Of a DNA stretch of 64,000 bases, positions 1-7,455 are shown in pieces. Both the position numbers and the translations under genes were made by a program. The notes under the pieces were generated by a model that worked only from the letters and a program-made list of their open reading frames with translations, was not told the DNA's origin and ran no database searches. The stretch lies in the NCBI GenBank assembly GCA_964436045.1, contig CAYTBN010000012.1, forward strand, positions 74,410 through 138,409, read 5' to 3'. Within the stretch, counting starts at the first letter, position 1; each line of letters starts with the position of its first letter. The stretch comes from CAYTBN01 sp964436045. Lineage in GTDB: Bacteria > Myxococcota_A > UBA796 > UBA9615 > CAYRNR01.

Positions 1-1571
1 GCGGCGGCGCTCATGATCGGCACCCGATCGTCGTCGAAGATGATCTCGAAGGCCGGGGAGTCGAGCTGCTCCAGGAAGGGCAGGGCCGCTGCGTGGTCCG
101 GCGGCGGCGGCGGCACGGCTGCGTCGGCGGTGGCGGCGCCCAGCTCGATGAGCTTCGCCACCGTCTCCTCGCCGGCCACCCCGTCGGCCGTCAGCCCGAT
201 CCGGCGCTGGAATGCCGTCACCCCGTCGCGAGTGTCGGCATCGAAGGTCGGTGATGGACCCCGCGCGGGCACGAACAGCGGGGCGATCGCCAGTGCCCGC
301 TGGAAGGTCGCCACCTCCTCGTGCTCCACGCCCTCGCTGAACTTGGTCAACGTCAATGTCCCGGCCATCAGCCGCTGGCGCAGGCGGGACTCCTCCTCGA
401 GCAGGGCCAGGGTGTCGCCCCCGGCCACCCCGTCGGCGTCCAGCCCGTGCGCCGCCTGGAAGGCCTTGATCGCGTCCCCGGTCACCGAGCCGAAGAACTC
501 GGTGTACACGCCCCCGTTGTCGAAGAACCCCTGGGCAGACAGCTCCCGCTGGATCGCCTCGATCTCGGGGCCGGAGTCCTCCTTGCGGTAGCGCCGCGCC
601 GTGAGCCCGAGCACCGAGGGCGGCGCCGCGGCCTTCAACGTCTCGTGGCCGATCCATCCCAGCTCCATCATCCGGCGCAGGGTCCTGGTGCCCGCGACAC
701 CATCGGGGAGGAGCCCTTGCCGGCGCTGGAAGACCACGATGGCGGCCTGGGTGCGTTCGTCGACCACGGTCGAGAAGCCCTCGCGGTCGTCGAACAGGGG
801 CACCCGCCCCAGGGCGCGCTGCAGCTCGGCCACCTCCGGGTGCTCCATCCCCTCCTCGAAGTGCGTCAGGGACAGGGCCGGGATCCGCTGGGTGACCGCG
901 GTCAGGTCGACCCCGCGTCGATCCAGGATCGGCATGTAGACCGTGCCTGCGGGCACGTCCTGGAGCTTGCGCGCCCAGAACTCTGCTTCGCCGACACCCT
1001 TGAAGATGGCGTGATCCAGCGTGTCGGTTCGCTCCAGCACCTCCAGCGCCTCGGAGATGAGGCCCTGGGAATGGTCCAGGTTGACCATGCAGCGGCCCTT
1101 GACCCGCAGCATCACCTCCTCGAGGGTCGGCACCACAGCGTCGGTGGGCGTGCCGTCCGCCATCTCCAGCCGCAGCGCCCGCACCTCTTCCAGGGTCATC
1201 GCGTCCACACGCCGGCGGCCGGCGGTGGTGCGCTTGACGCTCCGATCGTGCATCAGGACCAGGTGGCCATCGGCGGTCTTCTTCAGATCGATCTCGACGA
1301 CGTCGGCCCCCATCGTGATGCAGTTCTCGATGGCCGGCAGGGAGTTCTCCGGCGCCCGCTGCCAGTCGCCGCGGTGGGCGACGACGAGTACCTGGTCGCT
1401 GCCCGCGTCGTGGAAGACTTCGTGGATCCGGCGGAATGCGGAGGGTTCGACTCCGCCGACGTCCTCGGCCGTGAGCAGGGAGATCGGCCCGCTGTCGGCG
1501 GCGAGGAGGATCGGCGCCAGCGCCAGCAGCAGCGCCAGCGGGGCGAGGGGGCATCTAGTCCGACGAGGCAA
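1..1571 (-). CDS. Glycerophosphodiester phosphodiesterase with three peptidoglycan-binding repeats (C-terminus off the edge)
   Basis: The visible 523 codons start at a TTG (1571) that overlaps the end of the upstream gene by 17 bases. An ATG at 1554 is in another frame and gives no sensible protein. Residues 8-25 form a hydrophobic export signal. A GDPD domain follows: HRG at 66-68, PEN at 74-76, E93/D95 and HD at 108-109, the usual metal and catalytic residues. This domain looks short (about 180 residues against about 240 normally). Three PG_binding_1-like repeats follow at roughly 243-301, 334-391 and 416-476, each containing an FQ-x(3)-GL-x(2)-DGVAG signature. The family hydrolyses glycerophosphodiesters. 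The repeats suggest it acts while bound to the cell wall, which is inference. The reading frame is still open at base 1. It forms an operon with the phosphodiester glycosidase gene just upstream. Confidence 0.8.
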   Translation of the reverse strand, partial: MPRRTRCPLAPLALLLALAPILLAADSGPISLLTAEDVGGVEPSAFRRIHEVFHDAGSDQVLVVAHRGDWQRAPENSLPAIENCITMGADVVEIDLKKTADGHLVLMHDRSVKRTTAGRRRVDAMTLEEVRALRLEMADGTPTDAVVPTLEEVMLRVKGRCMVNLDHSQGLISEALEVLERTDTLDHAIFKGVGEAEFWARKLQDVPAGTVYMPILDRRGVDLTAVTQRIPALSLTHFEEGMEHPEVAELQRALGRVPLFDDREGFSTVVDERTQAAIVVFQRRQGLLPDGVAGTRTLRRMMELGWIGHETLKAAAPPSVLGLTARRYRKEDSGPEIEAIQRELSAQGFFDNGGVYTEFFGSVTGDAIKAFQAAHGLDADGVAGGDTLALLEEESRLRQRLMAGTLTLTKFSEGVEHEEVATFQRALAIAPLFVPARGPSPTFDADTRDGVTAFQRRIGLTADGVAGEETVAKLIELGAATADAAVPPPPPDHAAALPFLEQLDSPAFEIIFDDDRVPIMSAA

Positions 1572-2679
1572 CCGATACCCCGAAGTGCGTGTAGACCCGC
1601 CGCTCGACCCTGTCGGCGGGCCGGTTGACGATGGAGTCGCGGCTGCGCAGGTACATGCACGACGAGCCGCCCTGATCACACTTCATCGCGTCGTGGGCTC
1701 CGAACAGTTGCAGGATGCGAGCCGCGTCCTCCAGCCCCAGTCCGACGCTGTGTCCCGAGCGCTTGCCGTCGGCCACCAGTAGATAGAGACGGGTGCCGTG
1801 CTCGTCCACGCCCATGATCGTGCGCGGGTAGGGGTGGGTCTTCTCGTAGCTCTCGGAGATGGCGACCTCGCCGTCGACCAGCAGGTCGTAGCGGCCCCAC
1901 AGCGTGTTGTACTTCTCGGCGGTGAGTTCCCGGTCCACCAGCGCCGCTGGCGAGTAGGAGGGCCGGTTGTCCACGTCGAAGGACAGGAAGGGACGCTTCT
2001 CTGTGTCCTCCAGCAGGACCGGCTCGCCCCGGACGATCCAGTTGCCGGTCCACTGTCCCAGCTCGGCGTCGCGGCCCGCGGTGCGGCCTGCCTCGCCGTT
2101 GATCGCCACCACGCTGTCGGTGGAGCGGGCGAAATCGCTGACGAGGGTCTTGCGGTCGAAGCTGGGGGTGATGTGGATCGTCAGCCCCGGTGCCGTCAGG
2201 TCCGCGATCGCCAGGTAGAGCTGGCGGACCTCCGGTGAGGTCGCGCGGATCGATACGAAGTCGATGGCCGCGTCCTGGGGCTCGACGCCGAGGGTGTACT
2301 CGCCGAGGATGGCGGGTAGTCCCTGATCCACCGTCGCCTTGGGGAACAGGTAGCGGGTCGGGCCGCTGCCGCTGGGGAGCACGGGGATCGCCATCGCCAC
2401 CGACTGGGCGGCGGCCACCTCCACCGACAGCTGGTGGAGCCGCCGGTCGACCAGCAGCAGCACCATCACCATCGCTGTGAACAGCATCACGAAGGTGTAG
2501 ACCCCGCCGGGGATCTTGAGCTTCAGCAGCCGGGTGAAGCCGGCGAAAACCAGCAAACCGAAGCACAGCATCCCAAACAGAACCGGGACGATCAGGGACA
2601 GCGGCAGGTCGAACAGCGCTGCGAACCCCAGCTGCAGCGTGTCGATGGTGCGATTGAACACGCGGGTCAGCAGGTCCAT
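1555..2679 (-). CDS. Membrane-anchored phosphodiester glycosidase (NAGPA/DUF2233-like)
   Basis: This 374-residue protein has two N-terminal membrane helices (about 24-46 and 58-77) and then a phosphodiester-glycosidase domain. Family landmarks include HPYPRTIMGVDE, then LYLLVADGKR, and a Gly/Ser signature CDQGGSSCMYL near residue 335-345, where relatives usually have LDGGGS. Family members include the mammalian uncovering enzyme, which removes GlcNAc from a phosphodiester, and bacterial exopolysaccharide enzymes. Here the domain is probably periplasmic. The downstream GDPD gene starts inside its last codons, so the two are probably translated together and may act on the same class of glycan or teichoic-type phosphodiester; that link is inference. 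The loss of the usual Asp context in the signature (Cys-Asp-Gln for Leu-Asp-Gly) could alter activity. Confidence 0.78.
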   Translation of the reverse strand: MDLLTRVFNRTIDTLQLGFAALFDLPLSLIVPVLFGMLCFGLLVFAGFTRLLKLKIPGGVYTFVMLFTAMVMVLLLVDRRLHQLSVEVAAAQSVAMAIPVLPSGSGPTRYLFPKATVDQGLPAILGEYTLGVEPQDAAIDFVSIRATSPEVRQLYLAIADLTAPGLTIHITPSFDRKTLVSDFARSTDSVVAINGEAGRTAGRDAELGQWTGNWIVRGEPVLLEDTEKRPFLSFDVDNRPSYSPAALVDRELTAEKYNTLWGRYDLLVDGEVAISESYEKTHPYPRTIMGVDEHGTRLYLLVADGKRSGHSVGLGLEDAARILQLFGAHDAMKCDQGGSSCMYLRSRDSIVNRPADRVERRVYTHFGVSVASSD

Positions 2680-2711
2680 CGGCGTCCTCGCCGTCGGGAG
2701 GGAGAGGGGGG

Positions 2712-3407
2712 CTATTCGAAGACGAGCAGGTTGTCGAGCCCCAGGTCGCAGTACTCGGCGTCGAAGGCCCCGCGGATCACGTCGCCGCCGCCGAAGTCCA
2801 GCACGTAGTCACCCTTGAGCTTGCTGTCGGCGACGAACTTGTTGACCTCGAGCTCGCCCGTCTCGGCGACATCTTCATCGTCGATCACGGCGGGATCGTC
2901 CTCGCAGGCTGCCTCGCAGGCGGCCAGGTCGTACCAGGCCGAGACGTCCCACAGGGAGGCTCCAGCGCTGAAGGTGTCGTTGCCCGTCAGCGTCAGGTCG
3001 TCCAAGCTGAGGTCGTCCAGGAGATCGCCCTCGGTGTACTCCGCCTCGACGGCGTCCTCCGGGAACAGGGTCATCGAAAGGGCCCAGTACTCGTCGTGCC
3101 CCAGCAGGTCGGCGGCGATCTCGTGCAGGTCCTCGCAGGTCTCCTCGCAGCTGGTGTAGTCCACGTCGTAGATCCGGTCGTACAGGGCACAGGCGTCCGG
3201 GAAGCCGCTCACGAAAACCCGCAGGACCTGCAACGAAACCAGCTCGCCGAAGCCGGGGACCGACATCGACATCTCGGCCTCGTCGTAGATCGCCGAGCGC
3301 GCGGGCCCGACCTTCTGGCCATCCAGGGTGCCGGACATGCTGTTGGCGCAGCCACACGCTGCCAGCAGGACCACCGCGGGCCACCATCCGATTCGGGTCG
3401 TTCCCAT
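2712..3407 (-). CDS. Cysteine-rich lipoprotein of unknown function
   Basis: The protein has 231 residues. I chose the ATG at 3407 over an upstream ATG at 3449 because it gives a classic lipoprotein signal (lipobox L15-A16-A17-C18) and is preceded by GGGAGG at a good distance. The mature protein is acidic and contains paired CxxxC motifs (CEETC, CEAAC) plus other cysteines, which suggests disulfides. I do not recognise a family. It lies upstream of the phosphodiester glycosidase gene on the same strand with a 32-base gap, so co-transcription is plausible. The downstream product is envelope-located, which fits an outer-membrane or periplasmic role, but no function can be given. Confidence 0.75.
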   Translation of the reverse strand: MGTTRIGWWPAVVLLAACGCANSMSGTLDGQKVGPARSAIYDEAEMSMSVPGFGELVSLQVLRVFVSGFPDACALYDRIYDVDYTSCEETCEDLHEIAADLLGHDEYWALSMTLFPEDAVEAEYTEGDLLDDLSLDDLTLTGNDTFSAGASLWDVSAWYDLAACEAACEDDPAVIDDEDVAETGELEVNKFVADSKLKGDYVLDFGGGDVIRGAFDAEYCDLGLDNLLVFE

Positions 3408-3534
3408 GTCCGCCTCCCTCACTTGCTGGCGATCGCTGGACGGCCCCATCTTGAGCTATCCGGCGGGGAACCGGAAGTCCTGTGGCCCGGGGAGTAGCCG
3501 GTGACGGCCCGCCGGCTGGACGATTCGACTTCAA

Positions 3535-3563
3535 TTGCCCCACGCGTGTGCGTGAGGTACAAG
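3535..3563 (+). promoter_or_regulatory. Candidate sigma-70-type promoter for the ior/molybdenum hydroxylase operon
   Basis: TTGCCC (3535-3540) and TACAAG (3558-3563) are separated by exactly 17 bases, each matching the consensus at 4 of 6 positions. Transcription would start near 3570, leaving a leader of about 80 bases before iorA. The site lies in the 244-base gap between divergent genes, where a promoter is required. Prediction by eye only. Confidence 0.35.
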
Positions 3564-3651
3564 GTGCAGTCCGAGGCGGAAACCCCCGCGGCCGGCGGCT
3601 ACGAGCGAGCGGAGTTCAACGGGGTCGTGCTCCCCTCGAAGGGGCGTGTGA

Positions 3652-5559
3652 ATGAGCGACGTGCGGACCGAGACCCTCCTGGGCAACCTGGTACTGGCCC
3701 GCGGCCTCGTCGAGGCCGGCTGCCAGGTGGCTTGCTCCTATCCGGGCACTCCGAGCAGCGAGATCCTGCCCGGCGTCGTTCGTTTTGCCAAAGAAGAGGG
3801 GCTGAACATCTACACCGAATGGTCGGTGAACGAGAAGGTGGCCTTCGACAACGCCCTGGCGGCGTCCTGGGCTGGCAAGCGTTCGGCGACCATCATGAAG
3901 CAGGTGGGCCTCAACGTGGCCGCCGACTCCCTGCTCTCCGCGGCCTACACCGGGGTCCTCGGCGGGATGGTGATCGTCTCGGCCGACGACCCCGGCCCCC
4001 ACTCGTCACAGACGGAGCAGGACACCCGCTGGATGGCCCACTTCGCCAAGGTGCCGGTGTTCGACCCATCCGATCCCGACGAGGGCCGGGAGATGATCGC
4101 CGCGGCCTACGAGCTGAGCGAGCGCCACCGCGTGCCGGTCATCCTGCGACCGGCGATCCGCGTCTGCCACGCCATCCAGTCCATCGAATTCCGGGAGGTA
4201 GACGGGAACTACCCGGCGGCGAACTTCCCCCGCGACCAGGAGCGCTGGGCGGCGACGCCGCGCTTCCGTCAGGTCCTGCACCAGGAACTCAACGACAAGC
4301 TGGAGGCCCTCGCCGCCGAGCTGGGCGAGCTGCGTCCCTTCAACCGGATCGAGAACCTGCCCGCGGGTGAAGCACCCCGGGAGCGGGCGCCCCTCGGCGT
4401 GATCGCCGGCGGTGTGCCCTACGCCAACCTGGTGGAGTGGCTCGGCGAGCAGGGCCTGCGGGAGCGGGTGCCAGTGCTCAAGCTCGGGGTGCCCTTTCCG
4501 TTCCCCGGGGACCTGGCCGCCGACTTCGTCGAACGCTTCGACCGGGTGCTGGTGCTCGAGGAACCCGACGCGCTGATCGAGACGTTGCTGCCCGATCGGA
4601 CCCGGGTCGTGGGCCGGCTGTCGGGTCACGTGCCGGACTGGGGCGAGCTGACCCCCGAGCGGCAGGCCGAGGTGGTCGCGCCGGTCCTGCTGGAGGCCGG
4701 GGTTCCCGTCGAGATCGCGCCCCGGACCGCCGCCGAGACGGCGATGCAATCCCTGGAGCTGCCGGTCAGGCCGCCGACCCTGTGCCCCGGCTGCCCCCAC
4801 CGGTCCGCGTTCCACGCGATCCGCAAGGTGTTCAAGGGCCGGAAGTCGATCTACACGTCCGACATCGGCTGCTACACCCTGGGCACGAACCTCGATGCGG
4901 TGGATACCTGCCTGGACATGGGGGCTGGGATCACCATGGCCAGCGGCTTCGCCCAGGCCTACGCCCTGGACGGCACGCACCAGCCAGTGGTCGCCACCAT
5001 GGGCGATTCGACCTTCTTCCACTCCGGGGCCACGGGGCTGCTCAACGCCGTCTACAACCGGGCACGCATGGTCCTGGTGTTGCTGGACAACGACATCACG
5101 GCGATGACCGGGATGCAGCCGACGCCGGGCACGGGCGGGCTGGCCAACGGGGAGCAGGGCCACAAGATCCCGCTGGAGCGGCTGGTGTCCGGCTGCGGTG
5201 TCGACTTCATCGAGATCGTCGATCCCTACGACCACGAGGAGTTCACCGACGTGCTGAAGCGGGCCGACGGCTACGTGCGCGGTGACGAGGGGACCGTGGC
5301 GGTGATCATCGCCCGTCACCCCTGCGTGCTCTACGACCGCCAGGGCCCCATCGCCCACCTGGACGTGGACCAGGAGGCGTGCAACGGCTGCTACCTCTGC
5401 GTCACCCACTTCGAGTGCCCGGCCATCGTCCCTCAGAACCAGGACGCCGAGCGAAAGAAGGACCGTTTCGTGACAATCGATCGCAGCCTGTGCATCGATT
5501 GCGGCACATGCGCCCCCGCCTGTCCCAGGGGTGCGTTCGTGCGGGTGGAGGGGTCATGA
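3652..5559 (+). CDS. iorA: Indolepyruvate:ferredoxin oxidoreductase, alpha subunit
   Basis: The protein has 635 residues, normal for the family. It oxidatively decarboxylates aryl-pyruvates to aryl-acetyl-CoA with reduction of ferredoxin, using thiamine diphosphate. The N-terminal pyrimidine-type domain begins with LLGNLVLARGLVEAG and a YPGTPSSE motif. The pyrophosphate-binding half carries CPGCPHR, the SDIGCYTLG loop, GDSTFFHSG and DNDITAMTG. The C-terminus has two 4Fe-4S clusters, C577/C580/C583/C589 and C614/C617/C620/C624. The last codon overlaps the start of iorB in an ATGA. It heads an operon with a molybdenum hydroxylase, a MaoC protein and an SDR, so the aryl-acyl product may be processed further by those enzymes (inference). 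The start codon has only a weak AAGGGG ribosome site. Confidence 0.95.
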   Translation: MSDVRTETLLGNLVLARGLVEAGCQVACSYPGTPSSEILPGVVRFAKEEGLNIYTEWSVNEKVAFDNALAASWAGKRSATIMKQVGLNVAADSLLSAAYTGVLGGMVIVSADDPGPHSSQTEQDTRWMAHFAKVPVFDPSDPDEGREMIAAAYELSERHRVPVILRPAIRVCHAIQSIEFREVDGNYPAANFPRDQERWAATPRFRQVLHQELNDKLEALAAELGELRPFNRIENLPAGEAPRERAPLGVIAGGVPYANLVEWLGEQGLRERVPVLKLGVPFPFPGDLAADFVERFDRVLVLEEPDALIETLLPDRTRVVGRLSGHVPDWGELTPERQAEVVAPVLLEAGVPVEIAPRTAAETAMQSLELPVRPPTLCPGCPHRSAFHAIRKVFKGRKSIYTSDIGCYTLGTNLDAVDTCLDMGAGITMASGFAQAYALDGTHQPVVATMGDSTFFHSGATGLLNAVYNRARMVLVLLDNDITAMTGMQPTPGTGGLANGEQGHKIPLERLVSGCGVDFIEIVDPYDHEEFTDVLKRADGYVRGDEGTVAVIIARHPCVLYDRQGPIAHLDVDQEACNGCYLCVTHFECPAIVPQNQDAERKKDRFVTIDRSLCIDCGTCAPACPRGAFVRVEGS

Positions 5560-6113
5560 GGGGTCAGTACCTGATCGCGGGGGTGGGAGGCCAGGGCGTG
5601 GTGACGGCGGCCTCGGTGCTGTCCCGCGTCGCCACCAACCTGGGCTTCGAGGTGCTGGGTTCGGAGACCCACGGCATGAGCCAGCGCGGCGGCTCGGTGG
5701 TCTCCCACTGGAAGGTGGGCGACTTCGCGGCCCCGCTGATCTGCAAGGGCGCGGCCGACTGCCTGATCGCGTTCAATGCCGTCGAGGGCTACCGCAACCT
5801 GGACTTCCTACGGTCGGGGGGCAACGCGGTGTTCAACGCCCCGGTCGGCGGGCTGCGCCCCGAGGTGGCCGCCTTCCTGGACGAGCAGGGAGTGACCTAT
5901 CGGGCCTTCGACGCCCTGGCCGAGGTGGCCCGGGAGAAACGCTACAAGTCGCTGAACCAGATGGTGCTGGGTTTCGTGGCCGGGTGCGGTTGGTTCCCCT
6001 TCGCCGAGGATGACCTGCGGTCCGTGGTCCACGGCTTTGGCAAGCCCCAGTTCCGGGAGGCCAATGTCTGGGCGTTCGAGCGGGGCGTCGAGCTGGCCAG
6101 GGAGGACTCGTGA
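5556..6113 (+). CDS. iorB: Indolepyruvate:ferredoxin oxidoreductase, beta subunit
   Basis: This 185-residue protein is the gamma-type subunit of the 2-oxoacid:ferredoxin oxidoreductase. The ATG at 5556 overlaps the iorA stop codon. It opens with YLIAGVGGQGVVTAAS, the nucleotide/CoA-binding glycine loop, and carries the SETHGMSQRGGSV motif typical of IorB. It pairs with IorA to form the active enzyme. Its own stop overlaps the GTG start of the next gene, so the whole run is one transcript with translational coupling. Length and motifs are complete and nothing is missing. Confidence 0.93.
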   Translation: MRGQYLIAGVGGQGVVTAASVLSRVATNLGFEVLGSETHGMSQRGGSVVSHWKVGDFAAPLICKGAADCLIAFNAVEGYRNLDFLRSGGNAVFNAPVGGLRPEVAAFLDEQGVTYRAFDALAEVAREKRYKSLNQMVLGFVAGCGWFPFAEDDLRSVVHGFGKPQFREANVWAFERGVELAREDS

Positions 6114-6973
6114 GTTCGTTCGTGTATCACCGACCGGCCAGCCTCGACGAGGCGGTCGCGATGCTGAGGCAGGGGCCCGCGCCGGCCCGGGTGCTCAACG
6201 GTGGCACCGACCTGATGGTCCAGCTCCGGGGGGGCAAGCGCACCGTGGGTGCGGTGGTCAGCCTGGTGGACATCCCGGGGCTCGACGCGCTGGAGCCCGA
6301 CGGCGACGGACTCCGGCTCGGTGCCCGGGTCACCCTGAGCCAGGCCCTGGACAGCGAGCTGGTGGCCGAGCGGGCACCCCTGCTGATCGAGGCCCTGCGC
6401 CGGATGGGCAACGTCAACGTGCGCAACCGGGCCACGGTGGTCGGCAACCTCTGCAACGCCTCCCCGGCCGGCGACACCGCCGGACCGCTGCTGGCGCTCG
6501 GGGCTGCCGTGGACGTGGTCGGACCCGCGGGCGAGCGGAGTGTGCCCCTGGAGCAGTGGTTCACCGGTCCAGGCAGCTGCTCCCTGGCGGATCACGAGAT
6601 CGCCGTGGGGCTGCGGGTCCCGCGGCAGGCGGGAGCCGGCCGCTACGAGCGCCTGGCCAACCGTCCCACCGCCGACTGCGCTGTGGCGTCCATCGGCATG
6701 CTGGTGGACCGCGGAGAAGATGGCTCGGTGACGGCGGCCCGGGTCACCCTGGGCGCGGTGGCGCCGACGCCCTGCCGCAGCGGATCCGCCGAGGCCGCAC
6801 TGCTGGGCAAGCCCCTGGATCCCGAGACCATCTCCGCTGCCGCTGACGCCGCTGCCGCCGACGCCGCCGCCATCGACGACGTCCGCTGTTCGGCCTGGTA
6901 TCGCACCGAGATGGTCCGCAACCTGACCCGCCGCGGCCTCGAGGCCCTGGCAGCGGAGGGGAGCGAGGGATGA
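6110..6973 (+). CDS. Molybdenum hydroxylase FAD-binding (medium) subunit
   Basis: This 287-residue protein begins with a GTG that overlaps the iorB stop. It matches the CoxM/XdhB FAD subunit family: ARVLNGGTDLMVQLR near the N-terminus, then MGNVNVRNRATVVGN, which binds the flavin, and a CO-dehydrogenase-flavoprotein C-terminal domain. It passes electrons between the 2Fe-2S subunit and an acceptor. The gene order medium-small-large is that of coxMSL, but the large subunit is not a CO dehydrogenase by its active-site motif. The C-terminal region has an unusual run of Ala-Asp repeats (ADAAAADAAAIDD), probably a surface linker. Confidence 0.9.
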   Translation: MSSFVYHRPASLDEAVAMLRQGPAPARVLNGGTDLMVQLRGGKRTVGAVVSLVDIPGLDALEPDGDGLRLGARVTLSQALDSELVAERAPLLIEALRRMGNVNVRNRATVVGNLCNASPAGDTAGPLLALGAAVDVVGPAGERSVPLEQWFTGPGSCSLADHEIAVGLRVPRQAGAGRYERLANRPTADCAVASIGMLVDRGEDGSVTAARVTLGAVAPTPCRSGSAEAALLGKPLDPETISAAADAAAADAAAIDDVRCSAWYRTEMVRNLTRRGLEALAAEGSEG

Positions 6974-7455
6974 AGCGCCCGATCACCCTGACGGCCAACG
7001 GTCGGATCCACGAGCTGAGTGTGGACGCGGATCGGCCCCTGCTGGAGGTGCTTCGGGAGGACGTCCAGCTGACCGGGACCAAGTACGGCTGTGGCACTGG
7101 TGACTGCGGCACATGCGTGGTCGAGGTGGACGGCCTGTCGGTCAACAGCTGCCTGATGCTGGCGGTCGAGGCCGACGGCTGTGTCATCACCACGGTCGAG
7201 GGGTTGGCCCCCGGGGTCAACGATCTGCACCCGATCCAGCAGGCGTTCATCGACGCTGGCGCGGTCCAGTGTGGCTACTGCACCCCCGGCTACCTGATGA
7301 CGGCCCACGCCTTCTTGCGGGACCACCCGCAGCCGACCGATGCGGAGATCCGGGCAGCCTTCGAGGGCAACCTGTGCCGCTGCACGGGGTACACCAAGAT
7401 CCGCGAGGCGATCCTCGACGCGGCGCAGGCCATGCGCGGGGAGGCCGGACGATGA
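6970..7455 (+). CDS. Molybdenum hydroxylase 2Fe-2S (small) subunit
   Basis: This 161-residue protein has all eight cluster cysteines of the family: a plant-type 2Fe-2S set at C41, C46, C49 and C61, and a second all-helical set at C101, C104, C136 and C138 within QCGYCTPG and CRCTGY. It transfers electrons from the molybdenum centre to the FAD subunit. The ATG overlaps the stop of the medium subunit, and its own stop overlaps the start of the large subunit. Complete and typical in length. Confidence 0.95.
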   Translation: MKRPITLTANGRIHELSVDADRPLLEVLREDVQLTGTKYGCGTGDCGTCVVEVDGLSVNSCLMLAVEADGCVITTVEGLAPGVNDLHPIQQAFIDAGAVQCGYCTPGYLMTAHAFLRDHPQPTDAEIRAAFEGNLCRCTGYTKIREAILDAAQAMRGEAGR

